Shown: in pieces, positions 44,727 to 54,016 of the stretch
How positions within the stretch are numbered: position 1 is the stretch's first letter
Layout: each line of letters opens with the position of its first letter
Assembly: GCA_002155105.1 (NCBI GenBank)
Contig: MUZD01000001.1
Location: forward strand, 1-64,000
From: Sedimentibacter sp. SX930
GTDB lineage: Bacteria > Bacillota > Bacilli > Lactobacillales > Aerococcaceae
Reading direction: 5' to 3'
Length of the DNA: 64,000 nt
The notes under the pieces: generated by a model
Database searches by the model: none
What the model saw: only the letters and a program-made list of their open reading frames with translations
What the model was told of the DNA's origin: nothing
Position numbers and translations under genes: made by a program

Positions 44727-45599
44727 ATGAAGGAAGCTATGTTGTACGAAAAGTTGCAGGACGGTAGGGTACGGTGCGGCGTCTGCCCACATCATTGCGT
44801 CATAGCGGAAGGCAAACGGGGAATCTGCGCCGTCAGGGAGAATCGGGAGGGGACTCTGTATGCATTGAATTATGGGAAAGCAATCTCGGTTGCGATCGAC
44901 CCCATCGAGAAGAAGCCGCTCAATCATTTCCTTCCAGGCACTACAGCCTACTCCTTTGCTACAATCGGCTGTAACCTGCGTTGTCTTTGGTGCCAAAACT
45001 GGGCGATTTCGCAGGCCTCCAAACCGGATCGTCCGATTTATGGGGAGGACATCAGCCCGGAAGAGCATGTGCGGCGGGCTTTGGCTGCCGGTTGTCCTTC
45101 CATCGCCTACACTTACACGGAACCGATCATCTTTGTCGAATATGCGCTCGACACAATGAAGCTGGCCCGTGAAGCAGGGCTGAAGAATATCTGGAAGACA
45201 GCCGGCTATGCGACGAAAGAGACGCTGGATGCCATCATTCCATATCTGGATGCCGTCAATGTCGACCTGAAAGGGACCGATGACGAAGTGTACAAAGAAT
45301 ATTGCGGCGGTACAGCGCAACCGGTGCTGGATACGATCATCCGATTTCATGAATCAGGCGTGCATCTCGAAATCGCCACGCTCGTCGTGCCTGGGGTGAA
45401 TGACCGCATCGACCAACTCGAACGGATGGCGCGGTTCATCGCTGAGGAGGTCGGCAAAGAAGTGCCATGGCATGTCAACCGCTTCTTCCCGGGCTGGAAA
45501 ATGATGGACACAGCCATCACGCCGATGCAGACTCTGGAAACAGCCGCAGCGCTTGGGAAAAAATTCGGATTGCTGCACGTGCACATCGGCAACGTCTGA
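44727..45599 (+). CDS. AmmeMemoRadiSam system radical SAM enzyme
   Basis: This 290-residue protein has a cluster motif CNLRCLWCQN (CxxxCxxC) and an N-terminal RCGVCPHHCVIAEGKRGICA segment shared with pyruvate-formate-lyase activating enzymes and AmmeMemoRadiSam radical SAM proteins. It also has YTYTEPIIFVEY and VNVDLKGTDDEVYKEYCG. The system has no settled function, though protein or cofactor modification is suggested. The start at 44727 follows GGGGTTGGTG. The Memo-like partner follows after 16 bp. Confidence 0.9.
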   Translation: MKEAMLYEKLQDGRVRCGVCPHHCVIAEGKRGICAVRENREGTLYALNYGKAISVAIDPIEKKPLNHFLPGTTAYSFATIGCNLRCLWCQNWAISQASKPDRPIYGEDISPEEHVRRALAAGCPSIAYTYTEPIIFVEYALDTMKLAREAGLKNIWKTAGYATKETLDAIIPYLDAVNVDLKGTDDEVYKEYCGGTAQPVLDTIIRFHESGVHLEIATLVVPGVNDRIDQLERMARFIAEEVGKEVPWHVNRFFPGWKMMDTAITPMQTLETAAALGKKFGLLHVHIGNV

Positions 45600-45615
45600 A
45601 AAGGAGGGATCCCTT

Positions 45616-46266
45616 ATGTTGGTTTTTGGCGTCATCAGTCCGCATCCGCCGCTCATCATTCCGGAAATAGGCGGGAAGGACATCGAAAGGGTAAAACGCA
45701 CAGTGGCGGCTTTGGAGATGACAGCCGAAAGACTCGCCGCCGCAAAGCCGGACCGTCTGCTCATCATCTCGCCGCATGAAGGCCACGGTTTTGAAGTGCC
45801 CATGCATTATCTCGACAGACAATTGCCGCCCAACCTGGAAACGGAAAAGATTTTGGTGACGGTGCCTTCCTACGAGCACTACTACGAATGGGGAAAACGT
45901 TATGGGGAAGCTTGCGACCAATCAAATCTGCGCACTGCCATCATCGCTTCTGCCGATCTGTCGCACGTGCTGAAGCCGGAGGGGCCTTACGGCTACCATT
46001 CGGCGGGACCTTTGTTTGATAAATTAGTGATCAAAGCCATCAAGGAAAAGGATGCCGGTCAATTGTTGCGGTTGGATGCCGGGTTCCTTGAAAGGGCTGC
46101 GGAGTGCGGGCTGCGTTCCATCCTGTTCCTGATGGGAGCGTTCGAAGGCAAGGATTACGAAGCGGAAGTGCTCTCCTACGAAGGTCCTTTCGGGGTCGGT
46201 TACCTTGTCGCAACCTTCATGCCTTCGGAGTCCGAAGAGCAAATCAAGGATGCGCGAAGTTCATAA
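45616..46266 (+). CDS. Memo-like / LigB-type dioxygenase-fold protein of the AmmeMemoRadiSam system
   Basis: This 216-residue protein belongs to the class III extradiol dioxygenase (LigB/Memo) fold. Its metal-site histidines are in VISPHPPLIIPEIGG and IISPHEGHGF, with IASADLSHVL. Many relatives are fused to a C-terminal AMMECR1 domain. This one ends before that domain and no AMMECR1 gene follows. AAGGAGGG before ATG 45616 sets the start. It lies between the radical SAM gene and metK in the same orientation. Confidence 0.88.
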   Translation: MLVFGVISPHPPLIIPEIGGKDIERVKRTVAALEMTAERLAAAKPDRLLIISPHEGHGFEVPMHYLDRQLPPNLETEKILVTVPSYEHYYEWGKRYGEACDQSNLRTAIIASADLSHVLKPEGPYGYHSAGPLFDKLVIKAIKEKDAGQLLRLDAGFLERAAECGLRSILFLMGAFEGKDYEAEVLSYEGPFGVGYLVATFMPSESEEQIKDARSS

Positions 46267-46321
46267 GGAAAGTTTTGGAAGGTTGCGTCATTCATTTTTT
46301 AGTAAAAAGAGGCGATAAAGT

Positions 46322-47551
46322 ATGAAGAGAACATTTTTCACCTCGGAATCGGTCATGGAGGGGCATCCGGATAAGCTCTGCGATCAGATAGCCGACGGGA
46401 TATTGGATGCCATTCTGAAGGAGGATCCGTTCGCGCGGGTGGCTTGCGATGTTTCCGCCAGTACGGGTTTGATCACGGTTTTCGGCCAGATCACGACGGT
46501 CAGCATGGTGGATATCCCGGCCATCGTCCGGACGATCATCCAGGATGTCGGCTATACGGACAGCGACTTTGGCATCGACGGGAAGGCCTGTTCCGTCCTG
46601 ATCGGTTTGGACAGGCAATCAGCTGATATCGCTGACGGGGTTGGCTCCTCTTTGGAAAAACGGCTCGGTTCGGACGATGAAACGGACCAATTGGGCGCTG
46701 GCGATCAGGGCCTGATGTTCGGCTATGCCTGCACGGAGACGCCGGAGTTGATGCCGCTGCCGATCACGTTGGCGCATAAGCTGGCCGAGAAGGTTGCGGA
46801 GTTGCGGAAATCGGAGGAGCTGCCTTATCTGAGGCCGGACGGAAAAACGCAGGTGACCGTGGAATATGCGGACGGCCATGTCAAAAGGATCGAAGCGGTC
46901 GTCATCGCCTGTCAGCATGACGAAGCGGTCGATCAGGAACAGATCAGAGAGGATATGCTCCGGAAGGTGATTCCGGCCGTCATCCCAGCGGAGCTGTTGG
47001 ATGATCAGACGAAATATTTCGTCAATGCCACCGGCCGTTTCGTCATCGGCGGTCCTGCCGGCGATTCGGGATGGACCGGTAAAAAGATCATCGTCGATAC
47101 TTATGGTGGTTATGCACGGCATGGCGGAGGCTCCTTCTCCGGGAAGGACCCGACAAAAGTCGACCGCTCTGCCGCATACGCTGCCCGATATGTGGCAAAG
47201 AACGTCGTGGCTGCCGGCTTGGCAGACAGCTGCGAGATCCAGCTGGCCTATGTCATCGGAGTGGCGAGGCCCGTTTCCGTCCGAGTCGAAACCTTCGGGA
47301 CGGCCAGCATCGCCGAAGAACAGATTGAAGAACTAATCAAGAAACACTTCGACCTGCGTCCAGCTGCAATCATCCGCAATTTCAATCTGCGGAAGCCAAT
47401 CTACAGAAAGGTTGCCTGCTACGGCCATTTTGGCAGACCCGAATTGGATCTTCCATGGGAGCGGACCGATAAGGCCGATTTGCTGGCGGAAGAAGCGATG
47501 GATTTGAAACGATTGCCGAAAAGTCAGACAGGGGATGAATTTCATGGATAG
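46322..47551 (+). CDS. metK: S-adenosylmethionine synthetase
   Basis: This 409-residue enzyme makes SAM from methionine and ATP. It has the signatures [12 protein letters not shown] and [19 protein letters not shown], with [20 protein letters not shown] at the N-terminus. Length is normal. No SAM-III (S-MK) or other SAM riboswitch is visible in the short upstream gap. The gene follows the Memo-like gene by 55 bp and overlaps the next gene slightly, so it is probably part of the same transcript. Confidence 0.96.
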   Translation: MKRTFFTSESVMEGHPDKLCDQIADGILDAILKEDPFARVACDVSASTGLITVFGQITTVSMVDIPAIVRTIIQDVGYTDSDFGIDGKACSVLIGLDRQSADIADGVGSSLEKRLGSDDETDQLGAGDQGLMFGYACTETPELMPLPITLAHKLAEKVAELRKSEELPYLRPDGKTQVTVEYADGHVKRIEAVVIACQHDEAVDQEQIREDMLRKVIPAVIPAELLDDQTKYFVNATGRFVIGGPAGDSGWTGKKIIVDTYGGYARHGGGSFSGKDPTKVDRSAAYAARYVAKNVVAAGLADSCEIQLAYVIGVARPVSVRVETFGTASIAEEQIEELIKKHFDLRPAAIIRNFNLRKPIYRKVACYGHFGRPELDLPWERTDKADLLAEEAMDLKRLPKSQTGDEFHG

Positions 47552-48239
47552 AAAGCAACTTCGGCAGGAAAGGAGCAATTTGCTAAAGTTGGTCCTGATC
47601 CGTCTCTTTTCAGGGTTGCTTGTGATCGGAGGACTCCTGTTCGCTTTTGCGGGGAGCTTCCGGTATTGGCAGGCTTGGCTTTTTCTGGCGGCGTTGGCGA
47701 TCCCTTTGGTCATGACGCTCACCTTTTTGCTGCGGAAGGATCCCGCTTTGCTGGAAAAACGGATGAATTTGAAGGAGCCGCGCAAAGAGCAACGCAAAAT
47801 CGTCCAAATTTCAGGGTTGTTCATGCTCTTGGGCTTTTTCCTGCCTGGATTGGACTACCGCTACCAGTGGTCCGATGTCCCGATTTGGGTGATTGTTGTC
47901 AGCGTCATTGTGTTCGAATGCTCCTATGCGATGGTGGTCGCCGTATTCGCCCAAAACAGCTATGCCTCCCGCGTCGTCGAAATCCAGGAAGGGCAGCAGT
48001 TGATCGATACCGGTCTCTATGCGATCATCCGCCACCCGATGTATTCGGCTTCCATCATCCTGTACCTTTCGATTCCGCTGATGCTAGGGTCCTACGTTGC
48101 CGTGATTCCGATGGCATTGAGTTGCCTCGAAATCATCGCGCGGATCAAAGACGAGGAGGAGATGCTGAAAGCAGGGTTGCCGGGCTACACTGCCTATACC
48201 CAACTCATCAAATACCGCCTGATCCCCTACATTTGGTGA
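47544..48239 (+). CDS. Isoprenylcysteine carboxyl methyltransferase-like membrane protein
   Basis: This 231-residue membrane protein has five helices and the ICMT/PEMT-type C-terminal SAM-binding region: [19 protein letters not shown] followed by [16 protein letters not shown] and [12 protein letters not shown]. Bacterial members methylate unknown small lipophilic or peptide targets. ATG 47544 is favoured by AGGGG nine bases upstream. The first eight bases overlap metK, so it is coupled to SAM synthesis. Confidence 0.87.
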   Translation: MDRKQLRQERSNLLKLVLIRLFSGLLVIGGLLFAFAGSFRYWQAWLFLAALAIPLVMTLTFLLRKDPALLEKRMNLKEPRKEQRKIVQISGLFMLLGFFLPGLDYRYQWSDVPIWVIVVSVIVFECSYAMVVAVFAQNSYASRVVEIQEGQQLIDTGLYAIIRHPMYSASIILYLSIPLMLGSYVAVIPMALSCLEIIARIKDEEEMLKAGLPGYTAYTQLIKYRLIPYIW

Positions 48240-48275
48240 GTTTGCGAGTCTGGTACGTTCATTCATACAACAAAA

Positions 48276-48326
48276 CAACAGCCCGCTGACTGGTTCGGAT
48301 TTTTCCGAATAGTCAGCGGGTTGTTT
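48276..48326 (+). terminator. Intrinsic terminator after the metK operon
   Basis: GCCCGCTGACT pairs with AGTCAGCGGG around a second stem TTCGGA/TCCGAA, with a TTGTTTTG tail. Confidence 0.8.
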
Positions 48327-48590
48327 TGGATTATTGGGTGATTAGATGGCTAGCTTCACGGGTTAGCCCTTCGGAAAGGATAAAGGAACCCCTTGTCTCT
48401 GCGAGCCAAGGATACTATTCGACTAACCTGCTGACGCAGGAAGTCTCTCAGCATATTGCGCTCTACGATGCTCAGTTGCATGGGAGTCTTAGGGATTCAT
48501 CCCTTAGAGTCCCAGTACAAGGTGACCGTAGGGAACGTTGCGAGGCACGATTTCCTAAATTTCTTTCAGGGCTGAGCGAACCCGTTCCGC
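48327..48590. other. Unexplained structured intergenic sequence next to queC
   Basis: About 260 bp lie between the metK-operon terminator and the queC stop with no convincing gene. Several strong stems are visible. A 14-bp arm GGGAGTCTTAGGGA pairs, with two mismatches, with TCCCTTAGAGTCCC around a four-base loop at about 48484-48515. CCTGC-TGAC-GCAGG is a second. GGTTAGCCC/AAAGGA and GAACCCGTTC-type palindromes add more. An open frame starting at 48326 crosses the region on the plus strand but runs antisense into queC and looks fortuitous. It could be a structured RNA, a dispersed element or a decayed mobile element. I cannot place it. Confidence 0.45.
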
Positions 48591-48595
48591 TTTTC

Positions 48596-49264
48596 TTATT
48601 TATTCAAATATTCTGCCAGTCCGGCATTGCGGAGTTTGCAGGATGGGCATTCGCCGCAACCACCGGGGACCCCCATATAACAAGTATGGGTATGTTCCTC
48701 GATGTAGGCAAGACAACCCAACTGATCCGCCAGCTCCCATGTCTGCGCTTTGGTCAGGTACATCAACGGAGTTTCGACGTTGAAATTGTAATCCATGGCC
48801 AGGTTCAGGGTCACGTTCATCGATTTGACGAACACATCCCGGCAATCCGGATAGCCGCTGAAGTCCGTTTCGCATACGCCCAGTATGATGGTGCGGATGC
48901 CTTTGGATTTGGCAAAGATGCCGGCTAGCAACAGGAACAGGGCGTTCCGTCCATCGACAAAGGTGTTCGGATAGTCCTCGGTATCAGCTTCCTTGATTGT
49001 CTGCGACTCGTCCATCAATGCGTTCGTCGTGACTTTACCCATGACCTGCGCATCCAAGATGTGGTGTTCGACCCCCAGATTTTTGGCGATCCATGCCGCC
49101 CGTTCCAGTTCGATGCCATGGCGCTGGCCATAGCTGAATGAAAGTGCCACTGTGTTTGCCGCGCCGTACTTTTGGATGGCTTGGATCAGGCAAGTTGTGG
49201 AATCCTGCCCGCCTGAAAAGATGACCAAGGCTTGTTTTTGCGTTGTCCCATTCACATTTTCCAT
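48596..49264 (-). CDS. queC: 7-cyano-7-deazaguanine synthase
   Basis: This 222-residue enzyme converts carboxydeazaguanine to preQ0 with ammonia and ATP. It has the PP-loop [12 protein letters not shown] and the C-terminal zinc motif [13 protein letters not shown], with [12 protein letters not shown] in between. Its start directly abuts the queF stop, so the two are coupled. It is the last gene of the queT-queF-queC operon. Confidence 0.95.
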   Translation of the reverse strand: MENVNGTTQKQALVIFSGGQDSTTCLIQAIQKYGAANTVALSFSYGQRHGIELERAAWIAKNLGVEHHILDAQVMGKVTTNALMDESQTIKEADTEDYPNTFVDGRNALFLLLAGIFAKSKGIRTIILGVCETDFSGYPDCRDVFVKSMNVTLNLAMDYNFNVETPLMYLTKAQTWELADQLGCLAYIEEHTHTCYMGVPGGCGECPSCKLRNAGLAEYLNK

Positions 49265-49765
49265 CTAGCGGTTATCGACTTTCTCAGGATAAAGATCGTG
49301 CTGCGCCAATCGTTGCCAAGCCACGTCTGCCCATCTTGTTTCGGGTTTGCCGTAGTTGCAGTAAGGATCGATTGAGATGCCGCCTCTCGGTGTGAATTTG
49401 CCCCACACCTCTATGTATTTCGGCGCCATCAATGCAATCAGATCCTTCATGATGATGTTCATGCAATCCTCGTGGAAGTCGCCGTGGTTGCGGAAACTGA
49501 AAAGGTAGAGCTTCAACGATTTGCTTTCGACCATGATCTCTCCCGGGACGTAGGAAATGTAGATGGTCGCAAAATCGGGCTGTCCCGTCATCGGGCACAG
49601 GCTCGTGAATTCGGGGCAGTTGAATTTCACAAAGTAATCATTGTCAGGATGCTTGTTCGGAAAAGTCTCGAGGACTTTCGGATCGTAGTCCTGCGGATAT
49701 TTAGTCTGTTGGTTGCCTAATTGGGTGATGCCGTTCAGATCGGCTTCATTTCTGCCTGCTGTCAT
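49265..49765 (-). CDS. queF: NADPH-dependent preQ0 reductase
   Basis: This 166-residue T-fold enzyme of the short (unimodular) type reduces the preQ0 nitrile to preQ1. The active-site Cys is in [15 protein letters not shown], and the family motif [20 protein letters not shown] is complete. AAGGAGG precedes the ATG. QueD and QueE, needed to make the queC substrate, are not in this operon. Confidence 0.95.
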   Translation of the reverse strand: MTAGRNEADLNGITQLGNQQTKYPQDYDPKVLETFPNKHPDNDYFVKFNCPEFTSLCPMTGQPDFATIYISYVPGEIMVESKSLKLYLFSFRNHGDFHEDCMNIIMKDLIALMAPKYIEVWGKFTPRGGISIDPYCNYGKPETRWADVAWQRLAQHDLYPEKVDNR

Positions 49766-49783
49766 TGTTGTTCCTCCTTGCGC

Positions 49784-50281
49784 TCAGGATTTCAGAAGCG
49801 CGCTTTTATAGAATCGTTTTTCCAGTGCCTGCACTAAAAAGTAGCCGACGAATGCCGGTACCGATTGGCCGATGCAGAGGCTGACGACAAGCGGCAGGAA
49901 CGGGATGGCCAACAGTTGCGACAGGTAGATCGGCACAACGATTCCAGGGATGAAAATGATCGGCAAAATCAGACACCACTTCGGCAGGTTGTATTTGCGG
50001 ACAGCGTAAACGAGCGAAGCCGTGATGATACCGACGAGGGTTCCTCCAAGCATGTCAATGATCCCAAGTCCGCCGAAGAACAGGTTCGACATAAGATTGG
50101 CGAGACCAGCCGGGATGATCAGAAACGGGTTAAAATAAGCTAGGGCGTAAAGAGTTGTGGCGATGCGGATTTGATATTGTCCAAAAGCGAAAGATTGCGT
50201 CAGAGCCATGATGACGATGTACATAGCGATATACATTGCTGAAAAAGTTAATTTTTGTGTTTTTGTGAATGATTTTTGCAT
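49784..50281 (-). CDS. queT: QueT, ECF-type queuosine precursor transporter
   Basis: This 165-residue membrane protein with five or six helices belongs to the QueT family of ECF S components (YIAMYIVIMALTQSFAFGQYQ, NLFFGGLGIIDMLGGTLVG). QueT imports preQ1 or a related precursor with the common ECF module. It is the first gene of the operon, right after the preQ1 riboswitch, and AGGAGG lies just upstream. Confidence 0.93.
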   Translation of the reverse strand: MQKSFTKTQKLTFSAMYIAMYIVIMALTQSFAFGQYQIRIATTLYALAYFNPFLIIPAGLANLMSNLFFGGLGIIDMLGGTLVGIITASLVYAVRKYNLPKWCLILPIIFIPGIVVPIYLSQLLAIPFLPLVVSLCIGQSVPAFVGYFLVQALEKRFYKSALLKS

Positions 50282-50325
50282 CAGTCCACCTCCTAATAAT
50301 TTTTACAACGCCTTACAAGAATAGA

Positions 50326-50459
50326 CAAAAAAAGACGCACGGATGCCGAGAAGGTTGTATCTAAGGATAACAAGCCATCTCAAAAAACATTCCTGCGTTT
50401 TGATTGCATGATTCTATTTCCCTAGTTTTATTTAACGACAGGATGGTTACGAACTGTCC
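50326..50459 (-). promoter_or_regulatory. preQ1-I riboswitch with terminator
   Basis: On the minus strand the aptamer (50459 to 50420) has the P1 stem GACAG/CTGTC enclosing TTCGTAACCATC, then the A-rich tail GTTAAATAAAACTAGG. This closely follows known preQ1-I aptamers, including GTAACC and TTAA-AAAAC-AGG. A long hairpin ending in TTTTTTT (to 50326) is the expression platform, placed before queT. Ligand would stop transcription of queT-queF-queC. Confidence 0.8.
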
Positions 50460-50623
50460 CGAACAGTTTAACAAAGAATGGTGTTCTTGCCAAGAGTGGT
50501 TTTCGAAGTTTATCAAGCCAAGTTTGTATAAGGGAATTTATTTGATTATAATGAAGATAAAGATAACGCTATCACAGTCGTAAATGAGGGCAGTAGGTTC
50601 AATCAGCAGGAAGGATGAATAAA

Positions 50624-51100
50624 ATGGACTACATCAAAAGCCACATCAAGAAAAGTATTTTTATCGAAGCACCACTGAGCAAAGTATGGCAATACGCCGC
50701 CAATGTGGGGAATTGGGAAGACATTCATGAGGGCCTGAAAATCGTCAAGCAGATCAGCGGGGACGGCGGCATGTCCAGTGTATACAAAGCAGAATACGAC
50801 ATGTTCGGGAAAATGGTGCCGGTGAACATCGAAGTGCAGCAGGCTGAACTGTTCCCTGAGGAATTTGTCATGCGCGCAGCCATCCGGGTGGACACTGTCG
50901 ATCCGGCCGAAGATTCTTTCGTGCGGCAAAATTACACGGCCAAAGCGGAGGAAGGCGGAACGACGTTACACTTGGAAAGCATCCAGAATATTCCTTATGT
51001 CGATAAGAACAAAACATTCGACAAAGAAGCTTACCAGGAAAAACGGGATGAAATGGCGCAACAAGCGATCGAGCGGATCAGGCTGTTCTGCGAAGAGTGA
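50624..51100 (+). CDS. SRPBCC (START-like) family protein
   Basis: This 158-residue soluble protein starts IKSHIKKSIFIEAPLSKVWQ, the usual first strand of SRPBCC helix-grip domains, and continues YAANVGNWEDIHEGLKIVKQ. It ends with a long helix (EKRDEMAQQAIERIRLF). Such domains bind hydrophobic ligands, and the ligand is unknown. AGGAAGG lies nine bases before ATG 50624. An upstream ATG at 50615 abuts that site and is less likely. Confidence 0.8.
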   Translation: MDYIKSHIKKSIFIEAPLSKVWQYAANVGNWEDIHEGLKIVKQISGDGGMSSVYKAEYDMFGKMVPVNIEVQQAELFPEEFVMRAAIRVDTVDPAEDSFVRQNYTAKAEEGGTTLHLESIQNIPYVDKNKTFDKEAYQEKRDEMAQQAIERIRLFCEE

Positions 51101-51133
51101 ACTGGCGCAAGCGGTGATGGTGGAACTGGAAGC

Positions 51134-51171
51134 GGAACCCTTTGCGGGATTCAAACCCGGTTCCATTTTTT
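51134..51171 (+). terminator. Intrinsic terminator
   Basis: GGAACC pairs with GGTTCC around an inner TTTG/CAAA stem, followed by A and six T. Confidence 0.75.
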
Positions 51172-51266
51172 AGTCCCATGCTGCACCCTGTTTTCACAAA
51201 AACGCGGATTTATTACGTTTTTCCTGTTATACTGAGACGACAAATCAAAAGTGAAAGTAGGACAAG

Positions 51267-52715
51267 ATGAATTATACAACATTTGAAGACTTCGCAATCA
51301 GCGAAGAAATCGTTACGGCACTAAAGGCATTGCGTTATTTCAAACCGACGCAAGTACAACAGGAGGTCATCCCGCTGACCTTAAAGGGCAAAGATATCAT
51401 TGTCGAATCGCAGACCGGCAGCGGAAAGACCGTCAGTTTCGGCGTACCGTTGTGCGAAAGTGTAAACTGGGAGGAAAACCGTCCGCAAGCGCTGATTTTG
51501 GTTCCGACAAGGGAGCTGGCTCTGCAAGTGAAAGAGGACATCACCAACATCGGACGGCTGAAGCGGATCAAGGCTACTGCTGTCTTCGGCAAGACTTCCT
51601 TCGACACGCAAAAATCGGAATTGAGACAGAAAAGCCATATCGTAGTCGGCACTCCGGGCAGGGTATTGGATCATCTGCAAAAAGGGACAATGAAATTTGA
51701 CAAGATACGCTACCTGGTCCTTGATGAGGCGGATGAGATGCTGAATATGGGCTTCATTGAGCAAGTGGAAGCCATCATCGATTTCCTTCCGAAACAAAGA
51801 CAAACGCTGCTGTTCTCCGCGACTATGCCGAATGAAGTGGTGCGTTTGGCCAGCTTCTATATGAAGAACGACCGCGTATCGGTGAAAATGGAAAGCGACG
51901 AGGCATCCAAGCCGAAGATTCTGCAATCCTTCATCCGTGTCCAAGAGTCGGGCAAACCCAAGCAACTATTGGATCTGCTGACCGTTGAGAATCCGGACAG
52001 CTGCATCATTTTCTGCAATACGCAGGAAGCCGTAAACGGACTGTACACATTCTTAAGTAAAGCAGGTTTGCCGATCGATAAGATGCACGGCGGAATGGTG
52101 CAGGATGACCGCACAGCCGTCATGGAAGATTTCCGCAAAGGTAGGCTGCGTTATTTGGTGGCTACGGATGTGGCTGCGCGCGGGATCGACGTCGATAACG
52201 TGACGCATGTCGTCAATTATGATGTCCCCGAAGAGAAAGAGAGCTTCATCCACCGTACCGGCAGGACCGGACGCGCCGGTAAAACTGGGATAGCCCTGAC
52301 CTTGGTTACGCCTAATGAGGAAAGAAGCTGGCAGGCAGTGCAAGACTTCGCTCAGCAGGAAATCACTGAAATCAATCCGCCGAGCGCCCGCTTCGTGCAG
52401 CATCATAAAGCGACTTTCGAAAAGAAACTGCAGGAACGCCCCGTCATCAAACAGGCACGGAACCGGGAATTGAACAAGGACATCACCAAAGTCTATTTCA
52501 ACGGCGGCAAGAAGAAAAAACTGCGCGCCATCGATTTCGTCGGCACGCTGACCAATATTCCCGGCATCGATGCGGATGATATCGGCATCATCACGATCCA
52601 GGAAAACGTGACATACATCGAAATCCTGAATGGCAAAGGCCCTTTTGTGATTTCCGAGATGCAGAACCGCACCGTCAAAGGCAAAGCATTGAAAGTGCAT
52701 AAAGCAAAGAAATAG
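51267..52715 (+). CDS. DEAD-box RNA helicase with DbpA-type RNA-binding domain
   Basis: This 482-residue helicase has the Q-motif region ([14 protein letters not shown]), Walker [25 protein letters not shown] ([10 protein letters not shown]), SAT, ARGID and [10 protein letters not shown] motifs. The C-terminal 75 residues ([39 protein letters not shown]) form the DbpA/YxiN RRM-like domain, which targets hairpin 92 of 23S rRNA. The likely role is late assembly of the 50S subunit. Confidence 0.93.
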   Translation: MNYTTFEDFAISEEIVTALKALRYFKPTQVQQEVIPLTLKGKDIIVESQTGSGKTVSFGVPLCESVNWEENRPQALILVPTRELALQVKEDITNIGRLKRIKATAVFGKTSFDTQKSELRQKSHIVVGTPGRVLDHLQKGTMKFDKIRYLVLDEADEMLNMGFIEQVEAIIDFLPKQRQTLLFSATMPNEVVRLASFYMKNDRVSVKMESDEASKPKILQSFIRVQESGKPKQLLDLLTVENPDSCIIFCNTQEAVNGLYTFLSKAGLPIDKMHGGMVQDDRTAVMEDFRKGRLRYLVATDVAARGIDVDNVTHVVNYDVPEEKESFIHRTGRTGRAGKTGIALTLVTPNEERSWQAVQDFAQQEITEINPPSARFVQHHKATFEKKLQERPVIKQARNRELNKDITKVYFNGGKKKKLRAIDFVGTLTNIPGIDADDIGIITIQENVTYIEILNGKGPFVISEMQNRTVKGKALKVHKAKK

Positions 52716-52867
52716 ATGCAGCAAAATTGAACGCTTGAATGCGACGACCCGCATGTCTCCGTTAATTGAGGAGCTTGTCGGGTCGTTTTGCCGCGCTTGC
52801 CTCAAGATTTCGGGTGGCATTCCTGCCCGGCAGAGGCTATACTAAGAATCAGAAAGTGGTGAACCAA

Positions 52868-53908
52868 TTGAAACCAGTCGCAACGTATGAAGAAATAGAA
52901 CAGCAACGCGGAGACAAATCGATTCTGTATGTGGACGTCAGGAGTCCGTCAGAATATGCGAAGTCAACCATACCGGGTGCCGTAAATGTGCCGGTCCTGG
53001 ATGATGAGGATAGGAAAACAGTAGGGACGCTTTACGTCGCCGGCAAGATCGACGATGCTAAAAGCCACGGTATCCAAACCATTTCCCCAAGATTACCGGA
53101 AATGTTCAGCCTCTTCCAGGAGTATACAAAAGCCTACGACCAAGTCGTCATCTTCTGCAGCAGGGGAGGATTCCGCAGTAGTTCGATTTTTTCCTTGCTC
53201 AAATCTTTGGGGATGAATGTCCACCGGATGGAAGGCGGCTACAAAAACTACCGCAGCACGATCAACAGCATGATTCCTGTATTGTTCGAAAAGGTCCAGT
53301 TTGTGACCCTCTACGGCAATACCGGGACCGGGAAAACAGCCATCCTGGAGGAACTGAAGAAGCGTGGAGCCAATGTGCTTGATTTGGAGGCCTGCGCCAA
53401 CAACAGAGGGTCCGTCTTCGGAGGCGTCGGCCTTAAGAAGAAACAGCCACACAACCAAAAAATGTTCGAAAGTCTGTTGGTCGAGAGCGCCGCTGGCTGG
53501 AAGGAGCCGCTGGTCGTGTTTACTGAAGGCGAAAGCAAGCGGATCGGACAGGCCGTATTGCCGCCTTCGTTGATTGATGCGATGCAGAAAGGCATAAACC
53601 TGAACATCGAGGCTTCATTGGATTACCGGATCGGACAGATCAAAAAAGATTACCTCCACAGCAATGAAACAGAGCTCCTCGCAGCGCTTGACCGTTTGAA
53701 ACCTTACCTGAATGAAGCGCGTGTCGAGGGTTACAAGGAACAGGTGCGCCAGCAGGATTTCGACGCGGTCATCGCGGATCTGTTGGTGAAATACTATGAT
53801 CCCCGCTACAACTTCAACAAAAAGGAATTTTCTGCCATCTTCCGGAACGAGGACGCAGCAGCAACGGCCGAAGCCATTCTGGAATGGATGAAGCAACGTA
53901 ACGCTTGA
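52868..53908 (+). CDS. mnmH: tRNA 2-selenouridine synthase
   Basis: This 346-residue protein has an N-terminal rhodanese domain (YVDVRSPSEYAKSTIPGAVN) with the active-site Cys in VIFCSRGGFRSSS, followed by a P-loop domain (VTLYGNTGTGKTAIL). It replaces the 2-thio group of wobble uridine by selenium in tRNA-Glu, -Lys and -Gln, via a geranylated intermediate. The start is uncertain: TTG 52868 follows GTGGTG, and GTG 52859 is an alternative. The selenophosphate it needs is made by selD on the opposite strand 2.4 kb away, in a facing selenium operon. Confidence 0.9.
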   Translation: MKPVATYEEIEQQRGDKSILYVDVRSPSEYAKSTIPGAVNVPVLDDEDRKTVGTLYVAGKIDDAKSHGIQTISPRLPEMFSLFQEYTKAYDQVVIFCSRGGFRSSSIFSLLKSLGMNVHRMEGGYKNYRSTINSMIPVLFEKVQFVTLYGNTGTGKTAILEELKKRGANVLDLEACANNRGSVFGGVGLKKKQPHNQKMFESLLVESAAGWKEPLVVFTEGESKRIGQAVLPPSLIDAMQKGINLNIEASLDYRIGQIKKDYLHSNETELLAALDRLKPYLNEARVEGYKEQVRQQDFDAVIADLLVKYYDPRYNFNKKEFSAIFRNEDAAATAEAILEWMKQRNA

Positions 53909-53921
53909 TCAGAGAGAAAAT

Positions 53922-53968
53922 AAAACAGAGCAGCTGCCCGTGAAAGCGGGTGGCTGCTCTGTTTTTTT
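53922..53968 (+). terminator. Intrinsic terminator after mnmH
   Basis: AACAGAGCAGC pairs with GCTGCTCTGTT around a nested GCCCG/CGGGT stem, followed by seven T. Confidence 0.9.
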
Positions 53969-54016
53969 GGATATTTTGCAAGAAGATACTCGTTATATTA
54001 AGACGCTCGTGCTCTG

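Noticed and set aside
46267-46321. Possible SAM-III (S-MK) riboswitch before metK
   Set aside because: The gap is only 55 bp, lacks the S-MK core and has no anti-Shine-Dalgarno pairing.
48326-48928. Plus-strand frame of 200 codons starting in the structured region
   Set aside because: Its second half is antisense to queC and there is no ribosome binding site. Treated as fortuitous.
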